Part shown: positions 18,012 through 27,200 of the stretch, piece after piece
How positions within the stretch are numbered: position 1 is the stretch's first letter
Layout: each line of letters starts with the position of its first letter
Source: Treponema sp.
GTDB taxonomy: Bacteria > Spirochaetota > Spirochaetia > Treponematales > Breznakiellaceae
Direction of reading: 5' to 3'
DNA: 32,547 nt
NCBI GenBank assembly: GCA_031272575.1
Contig: JAISTO010000098.1
Span: 1 to 32,547, forward strand
The notes under the pieces: generated by a model
The model's input: the letters and a program-made list of their open reading frames with translations, nothing else
Databases searched by the model: none
What the model was told of the DNA's origin: nothing
Position numbers and translations under genes: made by a program

Positions 18012-19307
18012 ATGAGTTGTATTGAATTCGTGGAGGCGCGGGAAATTCTTGATTCCCGAGGGAACCCCACGGTTGAAGTTGATGTCGCGCTCGAGGACGG
18101 CTCGCTGGGGCGGGCGGCGGTACCCTCGGGGGCTTCTACCGGCGACTACGAGGCCGTCGAACTGCGGGACGGAGACGCGGCCCGCTTTATGGGCAAGGGC
18201 GTACAGCAGGCGGTCGATAACGTCAACGATGTGATCGGCCCGGAAATCGAGGGCATGGACGGCTTCGCCCAGGTGGACATTGACAAAACGATGATCGAAC
18301 TGGACGGCACCGAGAACAAAGGCAAACTGGGGGCCAACGCTATCCTGGGGGTGTCGATGGCGGCGGCCCGCGCGGCCGCGAGCAGCCTCGATGTTCCGCT
18401 GTACCGCTACCTGGGGAACGTGCACGCGAACCTGCTGCCGGTTCCCATGGCGAACATCATCAACGGGGGCAAGCACTCGGACAACAAGATCGACTTCCAG
18501 GAGTTCATGGTGATGCCCGTAGGCGCGCCCACGGAGCGCGAGGCCGTGCGCTGGACCGCGGAGGTCTTCCACACCCTCAAAAAACTCCTGCATGATGCGG
18601 GCAAGAACACGGCCGTTGGCGACGAGGGCGGCTTCGCGCCCGACATCGGCAACGAGGAGGCGCTCGAGTTCATCATGCGGGCGATCGAAAAGGCGGGCTA
18701 CAAGCCGGGCGAGGACATGGCTATCGCGCTCGACTGCGCCAGTTCCGAACTCTACGGCGAAGGCGGCAAGGCGGGCTACAAGTTCTGGAAGTCCAACCCC
18801 GGCAAACTCTTCAGCGCGGACGAGATGATCGACCTCTACACCAAATGGGTCGCCAAGTACCCGATCATCTCGATCGAAGACCCCCTCGATCAGGATGACT
18901 GGGACGGCTATGTCAAATTAACCGCGTCCCTGGGCAAAAAAATCCAGATCGTCGGGGACGACTTCTTCGTGACCAACACGAAGCGCCTCGAAAAGGGCAT
19001 CGCGATGGGGGCGTGCAACTCGATCCTTATCAAGGTGAACCAGATCGGCACGCTCACCGAGACGATCGAGGCGGTCGAGATGGCCAAGCGGGCCGGCTAC
19101 ACCGCGGTCGTGTCTCATCGCTCCGGCGAGACCGAGGACACCTTTATTGCCGACCTCGTGGTCGCGCTCGAAACCGGCCAGATCAAGACCGGCTCAATGA
19201 GCCGCACCGACCGCGTCTGCAAGTACAATCAACTTATGCGCATCGAGGACGAACTGGAAGGCGTCGCCGAATACGCGGGCCGCAAGGCGTTCTACAGCAT
19301 ACGGTAG
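18012..19307 (+). CDS. eno: Enolase (2-phosphoglycerate dehydratase)
   Basis: 431-aa glycolytic enzyme converting 2-phosphoglycerate to phosphoenolpyruvate with Mg2+. Hallmarks: AREILDSRGNPTVEVDV at the N-terminus, PSGASTGDYEAVELRDGD, the metal-binding residues around VGDEGGFAPDIG and SIEDPLDQDDWDGY, GDDFFVTNTKRL, the catalytic Lys region ILIKVNQIGTLTET, and the C-terminal SHRSGETEDTFIADL. Length is normal. ATG18012 is chosen over an in-frame start 26 codons upstream because the promoter and GGAGG lie between them. A strong hairpin lies just after the stop, before the convergent cheX. Confidence 0.98.
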   Translation: MSCIEFVEAREILDSRGNPTVEVDVALEDGSLGRAAVPSGASTGDYEAVELRDGDAARFMGKGVQQAVDNVNDVIGPEIEGMDGFAQVDIDKTMIELDGTENKGKLGANAILGVSMAAARAAASSLDVPLYRYLGNVHANLLPVPMANIINGGKHSDNKIDFQEFMVMPVGAPTEREAVRWTAEVFHTLKKLLHDAGKNTAVGDEGGFAPDIGNEEALEFIMRAIEKAGYKPGEDMAIALDCASSELYGEGGKAGYKFWKSNPGKLFSADEMIDLYTKWVAKYPIISIEDPLDQDDWDGYVKLTASLGKKIQIVGDDFFVTNTKRLEKGIAMGACNSILIKVNQIGTLTETIEAVEMAKRAGYTAVVSHRSGETEDTFIADLVVALETGQIKTGSMSRTDRVCKYNQLMRIEDELEGVAEYAGRKAFYSIR

Positions 19308-19314
19308 GCAGGGG

Positions 19315-19343
19315 CCCTATCCTCCCCTCTGGGGAGGATAGGG
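19315..19343. terminator. Bidirectional hairpin between eno and cheX
   Basis: CCCTATCCTCCCC (19315-19327) pairs perfectly with GGGGAGGATAGGG (19331-19343) around a 3-nt loop. It separates two convergent genes; no T-run follows on either strand. Confidence 0.85.
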
Positions 19344-19350
19344 GACGTCC

Positions 19351-19836
19351 CTACGCCCGTTCCCGAATTACCACGTTGATTTCGAGTGTGCCGTCCGCGC
19401 CGCCTGCCCCCAGTTGCATGGGGACGCTAAGAGCCTCGATGCCCTTGCCCAGGTTGCTTGACACCTCCATGTTATCCCCGGTGAAGAGCGCCGGCGGGGT
19501 CAGGTCGAAGCGGAAGCCCAGGCCGTGCAGTTTGGTCACCGCCTGCGCGGTGATCATGTTGGCGAGTTCCTGTATCGTCGCCTTTGCCATGTCGTCCAGC
19601 GCGGAAAAATCCTCGCCGTTCATGGCGCTGACGACGTAGAGCGCCGTCTTTTGGTCCATGTCGAAGATCACGCGGCCTTCCACATCGCCGGCAAGCCCCA
19701 CCAGCGCCGCGACCCCCCGTATCGCCATGCTCGAGGGCTTCAGGTACAGTTCGCCCCGTTTCACGTCCGTGCCGAGCACCTCTTTGAGGACGCCGAGCGC
19801 GGACTCGACGAAGGGGTTGATATATTCTACTCTCAT
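19351..19836 (-). CDS. cheX: CheX-type CheY-P phosphatase
   Basis: 161-aa cytosolic protein of the CheC/CheX phosphatase family, which removes phosphate from CheY-P to end the chemotactic signal. The single catalytic motif E90-L-A-N93 lies in IQELANMITAQ, and the beta-rich core around GDVEGRVIFDMD and VPMQLG fits CheX rather than the two-motif CheC. Spirochetes use CheX instead of CheZ. The start at 19836 has AGGAAAGG just upstream and lies 9 nt after the cheW-cheR stop, so it is third in the cheA operon. The expected next gene, cheY, is missing: the convergent eno comes instead. Confidence 0.93.
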   Translation of the reverse strand: MRVEYINPFVESALGVLKEVLGTDVKRGELYLKPSSMAIRGVAALVGLAGDVEGRVIFDMDQKTALYVVSAMNGEDFSALDDMAKATIQELANMITAQAVTKLHGLGFRFDLTPPALFTGDNMEVSSNLGKGIEALSVPMQLGAGGADGTLEINVVIRERA

Positions 19837-19845
19837 GTTCCTTTC

Positions 19846-21078
19846 CTATTTTGGCGCGCGCGCAAAGGCGTTCACGCCGTCAGTTTCCACCCTCTGCCAT
19901 GCGGGCGCGGGGAGGCTTTCGTTTTCGTCCAGGATGACCAGGCCCCCGCTCTTCAGCAGTTCGCCAAAAGCGCGCAGCACCGCGTCGTGGTGCGCGGGCG
20001 CGAGCGCCGAAAAGAGGCCGCGCGCCACGATCAGGTCGAGCGGGGGCAGGTGGTTCCCGTTTACCACATCGTGGTACTCGAAGACGATTAAGTCCCGGAC
20101 GGCACGGGTAAAATGATAGCCCATTTTGCCCCTCTTGGTAAAGCCCCGGCAGTAGGCCGGCGCCTCGCCCTCCTCGAGGGCGAGGTTCGGGGCCCGCGAG
20201 ATCGCCAGCAGGTCGCTGTCGTTGGCCCAGACCTTGATCCGCGCCTTCGGGTAGCGCTCGCGGAGAACGCAGGCCAGCGAGTAAGTCCCGCGGCCGTCTC
20301 CGCAGCCGATGTCCCAGGCCTGCACACTCTTCGAGGGCAGGTCAGGCAGCAGGGCCTTCACCGCCGCGGCGTAGTCAGGCGGCCAGAACGCGGACGCGGC
20401 CGCAGATGCGGCTGCGGGCGCAGATGCAGATGCGGCCGCAGATGCGGCCGCAGATGCGGCTGTGGCCGCATTTGCGGGCGGAGTCGGGTCATCATCAATG
20501 GTGATCGGAAAAGCCTCCGGGGAGGGCGCGGGTTCTTCCGCCGCGGCCTCCGCTCTTTCCGCGTCCGCCTTGTGCCGCGGAGAGGGGAGGGGGGGAGGCC
20601 GTTCCCCGGCCGCCTGGCTGAAGATGCGGAGCATATCGAGGATGATATAGAGGCCGCCGTTTTTTTCCACCACGCCGCTGATGTACTTAATGTTGATGTC
20701 CCCGAAGATCGGGTGCGGCGGCTGGACGGCCCCGCTCGCCGCGCCGACCACCTTGTCGATGCGGTCAACAATCGTGCCGTACACCCGGTCCGCTATCCGC
20801 AGTATGAGCATATTTTCGAGACCGCTGGTCACATTATCGACCGGCAGGTGAAAAAATAACCGTAAGTCGATTATTGGAATGATATCCCCCCTCAGATTGT
20901 AGACCCCGCGCACGAACGAGGCTGCGTTGGGCATATAGGTAAACTTGTCCGCCCTGGCGATCTCCTTCACGTGCATAATATCCACGCCGTAATCCTTGCC
21001 GCCGAGCGAGAAGGTGATCATCCTGAAATCGTCGGCCGCGGCTGCCGTGGCCGCCTGCGCGGTTTCGCTCATGCGCAT
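19846..21078 (-). CDS. CheW fused to a CheR-like methyltransferase domain
   Basis: 410-aa chemotaxis protein. Residues about 15-155 are a CheW coupling domain (FSLGGKDYGVDIMHVKEI, GVYNLRGDIIPIIDLR) that links CheA to chemoreceptors. A Pro/Ala/Ser-rich linker spans about 160-235. Residues about 237-410 resemble the SAM-binding half of CheR, with WDIGCGDGRGTYSLA at 255-269, but the N-terminal helical domain of true CheR is absent. This CheW-CheR-like architecture is known from treponemes, where it forms part of the array; whether it methylates receptors is doubtful. ATG21078 overlaps the end of cheA and follows GGAGGAGG; ATG21072 is a possible alternative. Part of the linker is encoded by simple-sequence DNA that may vary in length. 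Confidence 0.9.
   Translation of the reverse strand: MRMSETAQAATAAAADDFRMITFSLGGKDYGVDIMHVKEIARADKFTYMPNAASFVRGVYNLRGDIIPIIDLRLFFHLPVDNVTSGLENMLILRIADRVYGTIVDRIDKVVGAASGAVQPPHPIFGDINIKYISGVVEKNGGLYIILDMLRIFSQAAGERPPPLPSPRHKADAERAEAAAEEPAPSPEAFPITIDDDPTPPANAATAASAAASAAASASAPAAASAAASAFWPPDYAAAVKALLPDLPSKSVQAWDIGCGDGRGTYSLACVLRERYPKARIKVWANDSDLLAISRAPNLALEEGEAPAYCRGFTKRGKMGYHFTRAVRDLIVFEYHDVVNGNHLPPLDLIVARGLFSALAPAHHDAVLRAFGELLKSGGLVILDENESLPAPAWQRVETDGVNAFARAPK
20397..20475 (-). repeat. GCAGATGCGGCC-type simple repeat encoding the CheW-CheR linker
   Basis: About six imperfect 6/12-bp units built from GCAGAT and GCGGCC run through 20397-20475 and encode the Ala/Ser-rich linker. Units are multiples of 3, so slippage would change linker length without a frameshift. 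Confidence 0.85.
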
Positions 21079-23354
21079 AGTTCCTCCTCCACCTCAAGCG
21101 CCTCTCGCTGCTCCCGCTCCCGGCTGAGCCCCAGATCGAGCAACTGCCCCACATCGAGAATCAGGCTGACTGACCCGTCCCCCAGGATAGAGGCGCCGGC
21201 TATGCCCGGGGTATTCGTGTACTGATCCCGCAGCGGTTTTATCACCACATCCTCCTCGCCGATAAGGCGGTCCACCATGAAGCCCATCTTTTTTTCGGCG
21301 GTCCCGACTATCACAATAAAATGATAGTCCCGCTCCTCCTCGCAGGGGATTCCGAAGAGCCGGCTTATGCGCAGCAGCGAGATCACGTCATTGCGGATGT
21401 TGAAGACCTCGTAGTGGTCGAGCCGGCGGATTTCGTCAGGGCGTACGCGGAGGCTTTCGATGACGCTCGTAATCGGGATGGTGTAGATTTCCGGGCCGAC
21501 CCGCACGAGGAGCCCCTGGATGATCGCCAGGGTAAGGGGCAGTTTGATAGTGAAGGTCGTGCCGCGGCCCTTTTCGGTTTTCACGGTGACCGTCCCGTTC
21601 AGTTTGTCAATCTGACGGCGGACCACATCGAGGCCCACGCCGCGCCCGGAAATGTCGCTCACCGTTTGGGCGGTGGAGAAGCCCGGCTCGAAGATCAGGT
21701 TGATGGCCTCCGCGTCGCTGGGGGCCTTGTTCGCGCGCAGGAGGCCCCGCTCCGCGGCCTTTGCCTTCACCGCCTCGACGTCGATGCCGCGGCCGTCATC
21801 CGCTATCTCGATGACGATCATGCTGCCCTCGTTGCAGGCGCGGAGCGTCAGTTGGCCCTCCTCCGCTTTGCCCGCGGCCCGGCGCGCGTCAGGCGCCTCT
21901 ATGCCGTGGTCACACGAGTTCCGCACCGAGTGCATGATCGGGTCGAGCAGGTCCTCGATAACGGACTTGTCCAGTTCCGTGTCCTCTCCCTCGATGACGA
22001 GGTTGATCTTCTTGTTCAGTGACTTTGACAGGTCCCGCACGACGCGGGGGAAGCGGCTGAAAATCTGGCTGATGGGTACCATGCGTATCCGCATGACCGC
22101 CTCCTGCAGCTCGCCGGTAATGCGCCCCAGGTTCTGGGACGCGGCGCGGAACCTGCCGGCCGTGCTTTTCATGCTCTGCTCGAAGCCGTCGAAGAGCGTG
22201 AAGAGGCTCCCGTAACGCTCGTTCAGTTCCTTGCGGCTATCAGGCGCGGTCCGCGCCGCGGCCAGGTCGTCGAAGAGGGCCTTCATTCTTTCGCGATAGC
22301 CCCCCTCGAGGCCATGCAGGTTTGTCAGCAGAGTGCCTAACTGGTTCGCGATCTGGTTGAAGGCCGCCTTGGTGATGACGGTCTCGGATACGAGGTTGAG
22401 CAGATCGTCGACGCGCTTCGAGTCGACCCGCAGCACGGAGCCTGTCTCCCTGCCGGCAGGGGCCGCGGCAGGGGCCGCTGGGGTATCGGCAGGGGGGGCT
22501 GCCCCGGCCGCGGGGGACGCGGCAGGAGGCAGCGCCGCCGTGGGGGCCCGCGCCGAACCGCCGCTCTCGAGACACGCTATGTCGACAGCGAGGGTCATGC
22601 CGGGAACCGCCGCGCACTTGCGCAGGGCCTCGGGCGCCTCGTTCGACGCGACGAAGTAGTCCACCACCGGGTAGAAGGTATCCCCGTAGAGCGCCTCGAA
22701 ATCGGGCAGGGTCTTGAGCAGCGTGCCCCGGCCCCTGAGCGCCGCGTAGACCTGTATGCCCCCCACCGTGTTCATCAGGCTCGTTTCGTCAAAGGTGACG
22801 GTGAGGCGATAGACCGGCAGCCCGGCGGCCGCCTCTTGCAGGTCGAGCAGGTCTTCCTCGCTGAGCGGCGCTCCTGCCGGGGGCGCCCCCGCTTGCGGCG
22901 CCGGGGCCTGGGGCGCGGGGGCCGGCGCTGCGGGCTTCGGCGCGGGCACGGGCGCGGGCGCGGGCAGCAGCGCGCGGAGGCGCTCTTCTATGGCGGCGGT
23001 ATCCTCTTCGTACACCGCGCCCCTCCCGCGGCATTCGAGCATGGCCTTCACCACATCGATGGCGGCAAGGAGCGTATCGACCGCGTTTTCGTCAACATTA
23101 ATGGTGTCTGAGCGGATTGCATCGAGCACGTCTTCCATAAGGTGGGTAAAATGCGAAAGTTCCCTCATCTCGACCGTGGCCGCCCCCCCCTTAAGGGTAT
23201 GCGCAGCCCGAAATATTTCATCTACCGCGTCACGATGGTCAACTTCCTGTTCCAACACGAGGACGTTCTGCTCGAGCGTGTCCACCTGCATCCGCGCCTC
23301 GCTGAAAAAGTCCCTGAGCAGTTCCTCGTTATTGGGGTCTAAATAATCACTCAT
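21069..23354 (-). CDS. cheA: Chemotaxis histidine kinase CheA
   Basis: 761-aa cytosolic kinase that phosphorylates CheY in response to receptors. P1 has the phosphorylated His52 in AAHTLKGGAATVEM. A Pro/Ala-rich linker leads to a P2-like domain (about 190-285), then another Ala-rich linker. The P3 dimerisation domain, from SVLRVDSKRVDDLLNLV to AVMRIRMVP, is roughly 40 residues longer than in enteric CheA, as reported for spirochetes. P4 has the N box HSVRNSCDHGIE and glycine boxes DDGRGID and GRGVGLDVV; the CheW-like P5 is C-terminal. MSDYLDPNN at 23354 is chosen as start because the promoter's -10 lies directly upstream, whereas a longer in-frame version would begin inside the promoter. No Shine-Dalgarno is seen, so a leaderless mRNA is predicted. 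Confidence 0.97.
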   Translation of the reverse strand: MSDYLDPNNEELLRDFFSEARMQVDTLEQNVLVLEQEVDHRDAVDEIFRAAHTLKGGAATVEMRELSHFTHLMEDVLDAIRSDTINVDENAVDTLLAAIDVVKAMLECRGRGAVYEEDTAAIEERLRALLPAPAPVPAPKPAAPAPAPQAPAPQAGAPPAGAPLSEEDLLDLQEAAAGLPVYRLTVTFDETSLMNTVGGIQVYAALRGRGTLLKTLPDFEALYGDTFYPVVDYFVASNEAPEALRKCAAVPGMTLAVDIACLESGGSARAPTAALPPAASPAAGAAPPADTPAAPAAAPAGRETGSVLRVDSKRVDDLLNLVSETVITKAAFNQIANQLGTLLTNLHGLEGGYRERMKALFDDLAAARTAPDSRKELNERYGSLFTLFDGFEQSMKSTAGRFRAASQNLGRITGELQEAVMRIRMVPISQIFSRFPRVVRDLSKSLNKKINLVIEGEDTELDKSVIEDLLDPIMHSVRNSCDHGIEAPDARRAAGKAEEGQLTLRACNEGSMIVIEIADDGRGIDVEAVKAKAAERGLLRANKAPSDAEAINLIFEPGFSTAQTVSDISGRGVGLDVVRRQIDKLNGTVTVKTEKGRGTTFTIKLPLTLAIIQGLLVRVGPEIYTIPITSVIESLRVRPDEIRRLDHYEVFNIRNDVISLLRISRLFGIPCEEERDYHFIVIVGTAEKKMGFMVDRLIGEEDVVIKPLRDQYTNTPGIAGASILGDGSVSLILDVGQLLDLGLSREREQREALEVEEELCA

Positions 23355-23361
23355 TGCGCAT

Positions 23362-23390
23362 AGTATAGGATATCCGGGGGGAAAATGCAA
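23362..23390 (-). promoter_or_regulatory. Promoter of the cheA operon, predicted leaderless
   Basis: Minus strand: TTGCAT (23390-23385), 17 bp, TATACT (23367-23362). Eight C directly precede the -35. The -10 ends 7 nt before the ATG (23354), so the leader would be about 1 nt. The mscS stop lies 18 nt upstream of the -35. Confidence 0.85.
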
Positions 23391-23408
23391 GGGGGGGGAG
23401 TGACGGCC

Positions 23409-24254
23409 TTAACCTGTTGACGGCGCTTCCCCTATGTGCACGTCCACCTGGGGGAACGCTATGTGCAGGCCCGCCTCTTCGATCCGCTCTTTGATGTTCT
23501 TCGTCTGATCCCAGTAAACTTGCCAGTACACGTCCCCCCTTGCCCAGGCCCGCAGGGCGACGTTCACCGCGCTGTCCCCCAGGGACTGCACGAGTATCTG
23601 CGGGGCCGGGTCTTTGAGGAAGCGCTTCTCGTTTTCCGCGATGTTCCGAAGCACCGCGAAGGCCGCGTCGATTGAGTCCCCATACGAGATGCCCACAATA
23701 AAGTCCATGCGGCGGCGGTTGTTGCGGGTGTAGTTTTTCAGGGGGGCGCCCCACACGCTCGAATTGGGCGCGGACACGTAGACCCCGTCCGGGGTTTCCA
23801 GTATCGTCGTGAAGAGGTTGATCTCCTTAACAGTGCCCCCCACCCCCGCGACCTCGATGTAATCCCCCTTGCGGCAGGAGCGCTGCACGATGATGACGAT
23901 GCCGGCCGCGATGTTCGCGAGGGTGTCCTTGAGGGCGATGCCCACGGCAACGCCCGCCGCGCCGAGTACGGCGATTAAACTGGCCGTGTTTATACCGAAG
24001 AGGTCGAGAATCATGATCGTGCAGATGATCACGGCCGCATAGCCGACCACCCGCTTCAGCATAGAGGCGAGAGTCGCCTCTACCTTCAGTTTAAGTTTCC
24101 CCTCCGAGGCGTGGTTTATGACCTTGCGGAGGACCACCACGAGGACCCGCCCCGCCGCGATGATGAGGCCGGCAAGAAGGAGCCGCCGCAGGAAGAGCAG
24201 CAGGGTAGTGCTGTGGGCAGCCCACAGGCCGGCTATGGTACTGGTAACGTCCAT
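23409..24254 (-). CDS. MscS-family mechanosensitive channel
   Basis: 281-aa inner-membrane channel that opens under membrane tension to release solutes during osmotic downshock. Three membrane segments are visible: about 17-40, 68-90, and the pore-lining TM3 with the small-residue pattern LGAAGVAVGIALKDTLANIAAGI, near 95-120. The cytoplasmic beta domain follows (KGDYIEVAGVGGTVKEINLFTT, VSAPNSSVWG). Length equals the small-conductance prototype. Its ATG shares one base with the stop of the macroglobulin gene (TAATG), so translation is coupled. The pair suggests a shared envelope-stress role, which is inference. cheA follows but has its own promoter. Confidence 0.95.
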   Translation of the reverse strand: MDVTSTIAGLWAAHSTTLLLFLRRLLLAGLIIAAGRVLVVVLRKVINHASEGKLKLKVEATLASMLKRVVGYAAVIICTIMILDLFGINTASLIAVLGAAGVAVGIALKDTLANIAAGIVIIVQRSCRKGDYIEVAGVGGTVKEINLFTTILETPDGVYVSAPNSSVWGAPLKNYTRNNRRRMDFIVGISYGDSIDAAFAVLRNIAENEKRFLKDPAPQILVQSLGDSAVNVALRAWARGDVYWQVYWDQTKNIKERIEEAGLHIAFPQVDVHIGEAPSTG

Positions 24255-27200
24255 TACTCTATCCTTATGAGTTCACCGCCGGAGCGCCCGAAGACCTCCG
24301 CCTCGTACATACACTCGGCGGCCGTGGGCGGCACAGGGTACACGCCCGGCATGACGGCGCGGAACCGGAACTCGACCACCTGCCGGCCGGCCTCAAGGTA
24401 ATTCCAGTGATAGCGCACCTCATCATCCATGATGAAACGCTCCGGGCGGCCCCAGTACCACCAACTGGAGGCGCTGCTTTCGCCCTCGCCTCCCTGCGGG
24501 GCCGTCGCGGTGGTAACGAAGGTGGAGTCGACGATCTCGGCGCCGGAGGGCACCGGCGCGCGGAGCGCCACGAAGTGCCGCGTCTTTGTGGTCGAGAGGG
24601 TCACGCGGCGGGTGTAGGTCCTGCCCGCTTTCAGGGCGCTGTCCGTTACCCGCTTGCCGTCCGAGTCGAAGGTCTCGGCAAAGACGGAGAAGCCCTCGTC
24701 CCGCCGCTCCGCGATCTCGCTGGGGATCCCGTAGCGGAAACTGCTCATGTAGTAGAGCCTGCCGGAACCGTCCCGCTCTATGCGGAGGGGGAGCAGCGTG
24801 TCACGCGCCATGCTATCGATGGGGGGCTCCTCGATGTCGAACACCTCGGACACGGGGAGGCCCCCGTAGGAGTCGAAGCGGGATTGCAGCAGGTCCTCGC
24901 CCGCGAGCGCGGCCTTTGCGGTGAAGTTCACCTTCTGCTTCGCTTCGTCATCCGCCACGCGGGCGAACGCCGCTATCGCCCAGAAGGAGGCCGCGGTGGT
25001 CCCCCAATGCCCGTTCCGCTGGGACTCGATGAGCGCGGCCGCGAGGCGGCTTGTCATGTCGTCGTTGGGCGCGAGGGTCTGGTAGAGCATCAGGGCCAGA
25101 GCGTAGCGGTCGGTAGTCCCATCCCAGAAGTAGCCGCGCCGCTCTGCCGTCTCCTGTAGGTCCACCGTGCGGGCGCCCGGACGGATAAAGCGGGCTATTT
25201 CCTTGAACGCCTGACGCGCCAGCGCGGTCTCGCCCGAATCGGCCGCCGCGAGCCCCGCAAACGCATAGCCGCAGATGCCGATACTGTCACCCTTACCGAG
25301 GTACGAGCGTATCTCGTTGGGGATTTTTTCCCCGTTGAGGGAGCGCACCCAGAGCGCATAGCCGTAGAGGAAGGAGTCGCGCTGGTAGGCGTTGAGCGCC
25401 GCCTGGTCGCGGCTGAGGTAGCGGAAGAGCGCGTCCACGCGGAGGCCGGGCGGCAGTTTGCAGCCCTGCGTTTTTGCCAGGTAGACCATGTGCGCCACGC
25501 GGACGGACACGAAGAAGTTTGCCTGCGTCTCCCCCGGCCAGTAGGGGAAGCCCCCCTCCCCCAGTTGGCTCTTGGCGATGAAGGCGAGCTCTTCCGCGAT
25601 CGTGGCCTCGAGGTTGGTGACGCGGCTTTCGAGGCCGAACGCGTCGAGGTGCTTGCCGAACGCGAGGAGGGGCAGGAGGCGGGCGGTGCGCTGCTCGAGG
25701 CAGCCGTAGGGGTAGTCGAGCAGGTAGCCCAGGGCCTCCTTCAGCGAGGCGAGGCGGGAGGCGGACACGGAGACGGAGAGGCTGCCGGAGCCGGGGGGTA
25801 TCATCGCGGGCAGGACAACGCCGTTTTCCACGAAGGCGTTTTCGCCCGTCTTACCGGAGAGGTTCCCTATGGTGGTGACCGTTTCGAAGAGGACGGGACG
25901 GTCTACCTTGAGGGGCTTGACGATACGCTCGTTCACCTTTGCGGAGCGCAGGGTGAAGACGATGTTCGCGTTCCCCATGCCGGTTGCGGCCAGTTTGAAG
26001 GCCGCCTCCACGGTGGCGCCCGCCGGTATGCTGAGCTTCTGTTCCGCGCTGCCGTCCACTTCCAGTACCGAGCCCCAGCCTGACTCGGGGGAGGCCCCCT
26101 CGATGGCGACGGACACCGTGGCCTGGGCCGCCTTTTTTTCAAGGTTGCTTAAGATGAGGGATACCTGGCCCGTGTCCCGCCAGCGGAGTTTCCTCGGCAG
26201 GGCCGCCGTCGCCGTGAGCGGGGCGCTGACGAGCATTTCGCTCTCCTTAAGGCCGAACGTGTTGTCCCCCACCGCCACCGCCGTCAGGCGGTAGGTGGAA
26301 AGCGAGTCGGGCAGCGTGAAACTGACCGTGACCTTGCCGTCGGGCCCGGTGAAAAGGCAGGGCTCGAAGACGGCGGTGGGGCGGAAGTCCTTGCGCTCGT
26401 TGAGTTTGCCCCCCTCGTCGTCCCCGCCCATGAGGTCGTTGAGCGAGTAGGTGACCGGATCGATGAGGAGCGAGCGGCTGTCCGCCCCCCGCACCGCAAG
26501 CGGGAAGCGGCTTGGGTCATAAAAGAAAGCGAGCGGGTCCTGCACGTGGTAGTCGATGAGGTCGACCACCCCCCGGTCCACCGCCATAAACGACAGTTCG
26601 GCGCCGCTCACCGGCTTCCCGGCCTTCGTCACCGTTAAGGTGACATTCGCCTTTTCCGCGGGGCCGTAGACTTCCTTCCCCTGCGTGATGTCAATCTTGT
26701 AGTGACGGGACTCCGCGTCCACATGGAGCGCGGTAAGGCCGAAGAGGCCCTTGGGCTTGTCCAGATCCGGTTCGTCGAGCGTGCCTTTGGGGGGGCCGCT
26801 GCGCAGCGTAAAGGATGACAGGGCTGCGTAGACGACCGGCACCCACTCCTCCTTGATCGGGATGGTGATGACCTGCGAGGAGCCGTCAATCTCGATGATG
26901 CGCTCCTCGAGTATGCCCTCCCGCTCGAGGCTGAGGAGGTACTTCCCCTTTTCCAGGGGGGACTGGACAAGGATTTCCGCCGTGTCGCCGGGGGCGTAGG
27001 AGTCGCGGTCGGGCTGCATGGCGATGCTGTCCTCGTCCCGGGCTGCCCAGCGCGCCCAGCCGCCGCCCGACACGTAAAAGTGGTACGCGGTGAAGACGGC
27101 GCGGCCTTTGTCATCCTTTGCCCGGAGGCGGACCTCCCACTGCCCGCTCTTTTCAGGCGTAAAGGTGAAGGAGGCGGCGGCCCCGCCCCGCGCGGCCGTC

